A stretch of 64,000 nt of DNA from CAYNRA01 sp046293395 (GTDB lineage: Bacteria; Bacteroidota; Bacteroidia; Cytophagales; Spirosomataceae). The stretch's first letter is position 1, and each line of letters begins with the position of its first letter. The stretch spans positions 806,001 to 870,000 of the forward strand of contig JBKBOU010000002.1 of NCBI GenBank assembly GCA_046293395.1, in the 5' to 3' direction. A model generated the notes under the pieces. It saw only the letters and a program-made list of their open reading frames with translations, had not been told where the DNA came from and did not search any database. A program made the translations under genes and the position numbers. Below are positions 60,368-64,000 of the stretch, piece after piece.

Positions 60368-60399
60368 TTTGTCTATTGCAAATATATACTGTAAAATTG
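60368..60399 (+). promoter_or_regulatory. Promoter of rho
   Basis: TTTG (60368-60371), a 20-bp spacer and TAAAATTG (60392-60399; one mismatch to TAnnTTTG). Transcription from here gives a leader of about 215 bases. Confidence 0.55.
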
Positions 60400-60405
60400 C
60401 GTGAC

Positions 60406-60622
60406 AATTGAATGAATGCCTTTTGCCACCAAGCGCAAGACACACAGAATTCGTCTTCCTTTTACACCATCCATTTTTCGTTTTTTATCAAAATCTTGGA
60501 CGGCTCCGTTTACCGAGCCCATCGCTACTCATGTATGCACGCGTTTCATCTATTTAGCTCCTTTCTATATACATTGAGCCAGCCGTCCTATCATTGTATT
60601 ACAGCACTGTATCCTAACAATT
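60406..60622 (+). promoter_or_regulatory. Long pyrimidine-rich rho leader
   Basis: The leader between the rho promoter and start codon is rich in T and C and poor in G, with few stable hairpins, for example the stretch CGTCTTCCTTTTACACCATC. Rho binds C-rich, unstructured RNA, and rho genes of other bacteria are autoregulated by Rho-dependent termination in the leader. This leader fits that scheme. The 79-codon frame overlapping it (60412-60651) has no recognisable features. Confidence 0.4.
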
Positions 60623-62326
60623 ATGTATCAAGTAGAAGAATTAAACAGTAAACTTCTCTCAGAACTTAGAAAAATTGCTGACGAGGTCGGCATCACTGAA
60701 TACCGAGGTGTTACAAAAAAAGACTTAGCTCACATGATTGTAGCTAAGCTCACCCCCGCCGCAGAAGTAAGCCCTACTCTTGACTTAAAAGTAGAGATTG
60801 TAGAGCAAACACCTACTCCTGAGCCCGAACCAGAAACGGTTGCCGAGGCAAAGCAGGAAACTCCACAAACGGCAATAGATACGTCCCAAAAACCAAAACT
60901 TAGACGGCGAATCCGGAAGGGTGAAGAGGAAGAAGAAACCAATGAAGAACCTTCTTCTCCAATGCCAACGCAAGAGACATTCCAAGAGACGGCAGAAATA
61001 AAAGAAGAATTTGCCATAAAAGATACCCAACAAGACTCCGGAAATTCATTTATTGAAAACGAGGTAGAGGTAAAAAGAGAGATTCCGAATATCAGTGATG
61101 AAGATTTAGGCATCACAGAAGACAGCATAATCAATCAACGCGAAAAAAGAAAACACGACGAGTACAGTCGGAACATTAAAAAACAGTTCAATACATTAGT
61201 CAAAGAATTTGATGGTTTGATTGACAACGAAGGTGTATTGGAAATTATGTCTGACGGTGGATATGGTTTTCTTCGTTCAGGAGATTACAACTACCTTGCG
61301 AGTCCAGATGATATTTATGTATCTCCTTCACAAATCAAACTTTTTGGACTCAAAACGGGTGATACAATTCTAGGCTCCATTCGCCCTCCTAAAGATGGAG
61401 AAAAATATTTTGCCTTATTGAAAGTCACGTCCGTCAACGGGAAAACCACGGAGGAAATCAGAGACCGTGTTCCTTTTGAATATCTTACCCCGCTCTTTCC
61501 ACAAGAAAAAATCCATTTGAGTACAAAACCCGACCAAATGTCCACGCGCGTATTGGACTTATTTGCCCCCATCGGGAAAGGACAAAGGGGTATGATTGTT
61601 GCTCAACCTAAGACGGGGAAAACAGTGCTTCTCAAGGAAATCGCGAATGCAATTACGCGAAATCACCCAGAAATATATCTGATTATCTTACTTATAGACG
61701 AACGCCCGGAAGAAGTTACAGACATGCAGCGGAGTGTTCGAGCGGAAGTTATTTCTTCTACTTTCGATGAAACCGCAGACAAACACGTGAAGGTAGCCGG
61801 GATGGTGCTTGAAAAAGCCAAACGGTTGGTTGAGTCTGGGCACGATGTAGTCATTTTATTAGATTCCATCACACGCCTTGCACGTGCCTACAATACGGTT
61901 ATTCCGTCATCGGGTAAAATTCTTTCTGGTGGAGTGGACGCCAACGCGCTACACAGACCGAAACGTTTCTTCGGTGCAGCAAGAAATGTAGAAAATGGTG
62001 GTTCATTGACTATCATCGCCACCGCTCTGATTGATACTGGTTCCAAAATGGACGAAGTTATCTTTGAGGAATTCAAAGGAACAGGAAACATGGAACTCCA
62101 ACTTGACCGTCGCTTGGCGAACAAACGCTTGTATCCTTCCATCGACATTTTGGCCTCAGGCACACGTCGTGAAGATTTATTAATGGGGAAAGACGAACTG
62201 CAAAAAGTTTGGCTGCTGCGTAAATATCTCTCCGATATGAACTCAATGGAAGCCATGGAGTTTATATTAGACAAAATGAAAGGAACGCGGAATAACGAGG
62301 AATTTTTATTGACGATGAACCGGTAA
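60623..62326 (+). CDS. rho: Transcription termination factor Rho
   Basis: 567 residues, longer than E. coli Rho (419). After the N-terminal Rho_N helices (KLLSELRKIADEVGITEYRG) comes an insertion of about 140 Glu/Pro/Lys-rich residues (about 50-190), common in Bacteroidota. The RNA-binding cold-shock-like fold (GYGFLRSGDYNYLASPDDIY) and the RecA-like ATPase follow, with the Walker A GKT in AQPKTGKTVLLKEI (near residue 330), the Walker B-like VVILLDSITRLARAYN, and the Q/R-loop residues LSGGVDANALHRPKRFFGAA. Hexameric helicase that terminates transcription. Confidence 0.97.
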   Translation: MYQVEELNSKLLSELRKIADEVGITEYRGVTKKDLAHMIVAKLTPAAEVSPTLDLKVEIVEQTPTPEPEPETVAEAKQETPQTAIDTSQKPKLRRRIRKGEEEEETNEEPSSPMPTQETFQETAEIKEEFAIKDTQQDSGNSFIENEVEVKREIPNISDEDLGITEDSIINQREKRKHDEYSRNIKKQFNTLVKEFDGLIDNEGVLEIMSDGGYGFLRSGDYNYLASPDDIYVSPSQIKLFGLKTGDTILGSIRPPKDGEKYFALLKVTSVNGKTTEEIRDRVPFEYLTPLFPQEKIHLSTKPDQMSTRVLDLFAPIGKGQRGMIVAQPKTGKTVLLKEIANAITRNHPEIYLIILLIDERPEEVTDMQRSVRAEVISSTFDETADKHVKVAGMVLEKAKRLVESGHDVVILLDSITRLARAYNTVIPSSGKILSGGVDANALHRPKRFFGAARNVENGGSLTIIATALIDTGSKMDEVIFEEFKGTGNMELQLDRRLANKRLYPSIDILASGTRREDLLMGKDELQKVWLLRKYLSDMNSMEAMEFILDKMKGTRNNEEFLLTMNR

Positions 62327-62345
62327 ATATGCATTCACGAACATA

Positions 62346-62382
62346 AAAAAAGAGACATCCTGAATAAGGGTGTCTCTTTTTT
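62346..62382. terminator. Bidirectional terminator between rho and ilvA
   Basis: A 12-bp stem (62346-62357 with 62371-62382), core AGAGACA/TGTCTCT, flanked by A and T runs. It serves the convergent genes rho and ilvA. Confidence 0.85.
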
Positions 62383-62420
62383 ATACTACGAATCCATCTC
62401 TCAATAGATTTCATAGTTTA

Positions 62421-63665
62421 TCATACCAAAAATTCAAATAAGTCGGGTTTATCATTGATATACGTAAACTCTACGTGGTAGGTATGCATCCTATCTATAA
62501 GACCTTGTAAGTCAGACTTTTGTGCAATTTCAATCCCGATAAGAGCAGGCCCTCTTTCCCTTGATGTCTTCTTCGAATACTCAAAGTGTACAATATCATC
62601 GGTAGGGCTCAAAATTTCGTTTAGAAACTCTTTCATCGCCCCAGAACGTTGCGGAAACTTAACGATGAAGTAGTGTTTCAAACCTTCGAAAATAAGAGAT
62701 CTTTCCTTGATTTCCTCTGTACGCGTGATGTCATTATTACCGCCTCCAACAATACAGACTACGTTTTTCCCTTTTATCTTGTCTTTTATCGTGTCCAATG
62801 CAGCGACACTCAGAGCGCCAGCGGGTTCTGCCACGATGGCTTCTTCGTTATATAGCTGCAAAATAGTAGAACAAACCTTTCCTTCTGGGATGATTAGTAC
62901 GTCGTCAAGATTATCTTGACAAATATCGAACGTCATGTCTCCCACCCGCTTAACGGCTGCACCATCAACAAACTTATCGATGTATTCAAGGGTTATCACA
63001 TGTCCAGCTGCCAACGATTCTTTCATAGATGGCGAACCCAAAGGTTCTACCCCAATCAGTTTGGTTTTGGGGCTTAAATTTTTAAAAACCGTCGAAACTC
63101 CCGCTGCGAGCCCTCCACCACCAATGGCAAAGAGTAAATAATCAATTTTAAAATCAGCGTCTTTAAAAATTTCCAAGCCCACTGTTCCCTGTCCTTCAAT
63201 GACTTTTTGGTCATTAAATGGATGGACAAATACGGCCTGATGTGTCTGCACATATTCTTGGGCTGCATAAAAAGAATCATCGTATGTATCACCAATTAGT
63301 TCAATCGTAACCCATTCTTTTCCGAACATCCGTACTTGTTTGACTTTTTGGGCGGGCGTCGTGGTGGGCATAAAAATCACGCCTTTTACCTTCATTTTAT
63401 GACAGGCATACGCAACGCCTTGCGCGTGATTCCCGGCACTTGCACAAACAACTCCATTTGCTAATTCATCGGGAGACATCGTTGCCATTTTGTGGTAAGC
63501 ACCGCGTATTTTGTACGATCGAACGACTTGTAAATCCTCTCTTTTCAGGTAGATATTCGCCTCGTACTTTGCCGATAAGTTTGTATTAAACGTGAGAGGT
63601 GTATGCACGACAACCTCCCGAATATGTTGGGCTGCGGCAAAGATATTTTCAACGTCGATAGACAT
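62421..63665 (-). CDS. ilvA: Threonine dehydratase (threonine ammonia-lyase), ilvA type
   Basis: 414 residues. PLP-dependent enzyme turning threonine into 2-oxobutanoate, the first step to isoleucine. PLP lysine Lys52 (VRSYKIRGAYHKM), the asparagine loop ASAGNHAQGVAYAC and the phosphate-binding AIGGGGLAAGVS (near 178) are present. A C-terminal ACT-like region (about 335-414) with FPQRSGAMKEFLNEIL suggests allosteric control. The length fits the ilvA form with one regulatory domain, common in Bacteroidota. No other branched-chain genes are in view. Confidence 0.9.
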   Translation of the reverse strand: MSIDVENIFAAAQHIREVVVHTPLTFNTNLSAKYEANIYLKREDLQVVRSYKIRGAYHKMATMSPDELANGVVCASAGNHAQGVAYACHKMKVKGVIFMPTTTPAQKVKQVRMFGKEWVTIELIGDTYDDSFYAAQEYVQTHQAVFVHPFNDQKVIEGQGTVGLEIFKDADFKIDYLLFAIGGGGLAAGVSTVFKNLSPKTKLIGVEPLGSPSMKESLAAGHVITLEYIDKFVDGAAVKRVGDMTFDICQDNLDDVLIIPEGKVCSTILQLYNEEAIVAEPAGALSVAALDTIKDKIKGKNVVCIVGGGNNDITRTEEIKERSLIFEGLKHYFIVKFPQRSGAMKEFLNEILSPTDDIVHFEYSKKTSRERGPALIGIEIAQKSDLQGLIDRMHTYHVEFTYINDKPDLFEFLV

Positions 63666-63762
63666 ATTGCTGTTTATTTGATGAAGTTAGGGTCGTTTCT
63701 TATGTAAAACTGACAGCGAAGTTAATGACTTCCTTTAAATAGAGGAGAGGGAAACAGAATAA

Positions 63763-63805
63763 AATAAAAAAGTCCGGGTAATTAGTTGTTACTAATCACC
63801 CGGAC
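63763..63805 (-). terminator. Terminator of the right-edge gene
   Basis: A 15-bp stem (63772-63786 with 63791-63805, 14 of 15 paired), core GTCCGGGT/ACCCGGAC, with a 4-base loop. On the minus strand it is followed by a T-rich run (63771-63763). It lies 23 bases after the stop of the minus-strand gene at the edge. Confidence 0.85.
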
Positions 63806-63827
63806 AAGCCCAAAGCTATCGTTTTTC

Positions 63828-64000
63828 TTAGCTGTTTTCAGGACGGAGACCGCGTACGGTTCTTCCGGCTTGCCACATTTCAGACTCACGTAGTTCTGCT
63901 AATTCTTCTTCTAATTTTTCACGGTAATCAGGTTGTGAATTACGTTCAATAGAGATACGTGCTTCGTTTTCTGTTTTTACCGAATTGTATAATTGCTCAA
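63828..64000 (-). CDS. C-terminal 57 residues of an unidentified gene
   Basis: Partial gene running off the right edge; its stop is TAA at 63830-63828 on the minus strand. The visible residues are charged and helical (KTENEARISIERNSQPDYRE, then EEELAELRESEMWQAGRTVR) and end in GLRPENS. A terminator follows at once, which supports it as real. The family cannot be told from this piece. Confidence 0.6.
   Translation of the reverse strand, partial: EQLYNSVKTENEARISIERNSQPDYREKLEEELAELRESEMWQAGRTVRGLRPENS

Noticed and set aside
60412..60651. 79-codon plus-strand frame overlapping the rho leader and start
   Set aside because: Its codons follow the C/T-rich leader composition, it overlaps rho in another frame, and it has no motif. 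A leader peptide cannot be excluded but is not supported.
1..64000. tRNA, rRNA or CRISPR array
   Set aside because: No cloverleaf with CCA end, no rRNA-like stretch and no regularly spaced direct repeats of 24-37 bases were noticed on reading. A tool scan would be needed to exclude a single tRNA.

Overview
The window looks like a chromosomal segment of a Bacteroidota bacterium, most likely one of the Cytophagales; I cannot name the genus. The signs are a SerB-SerA fusion, a DUF5606 gene, a PadR/PspC-GIN pair, a lipidated TamA-like protein (TamL) next to TamB, a eukaryote-type (GT3) glycogen synthase at the left edge, almost no Shine-Dalgarno sequences, and repeated promoters of the Bacteroidota type (TTTG or TTG, 19-20 bp, TAnnTTTG).

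Layout. 1-12.2 kb is housekeeping: glycogen synthase start, a WaaE-like glycosyltransferase, an SDR, MlaE/MlaF lipid transport, purH, thiamine pyrophosphokinase, class I ribonucleotide reductase large subunit, recX and sppA. 12.3-27.8 kb is an accessory island. It starts at the wreck of a tyrosine recombinase that resembles an integron integrase. It then carries a three-gene restriction-like operon (PLD-SNF2 helicase, YhcG/DUF1016 nuclease, Eco57I-type methylase), a truncated IS3-family element, a DUF2971 gene behind a long structured leader, a four-gene operon on the minus strand centred on an Hsp70-like ATPase, and an Rpn-type nuclease gene inside an inverted repeat. Several copies of one IS end and several long imperfect hairpins lie between these genes. 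The Hsp70 operon is the best candidate for an undescribed system.

27.9-45.6 kb returns to core genes: AhpE-like peroxiredoxin, membrane MutS-like ATPase, YfcC-type transporter, SerB-SerA, secreted or outer-membrane proteins, a histidine-bearing membrane protein next to YceI, a stand-alone rpsJ with its own promoter and terminator, an SGNH hydrolase, a kinase-like orphan, and padR-pspC.

45.6-64 kb holds tamB-tamL, a BatA/VWA protein, a set of genes resembling arsenosugar clusters (glycosyltransferase, VOC protein, ArsF-like, ArsS), rplS, dapF, rho with a long pyrimidine-rich leader, ilvA and the 3' end of an unidentified gene.

All assignments come from reading motifs by eye. No database search was run. 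Start codons were moved inward from the longest possible reading frame where family length, a signal peptide or promoter position argued for it.
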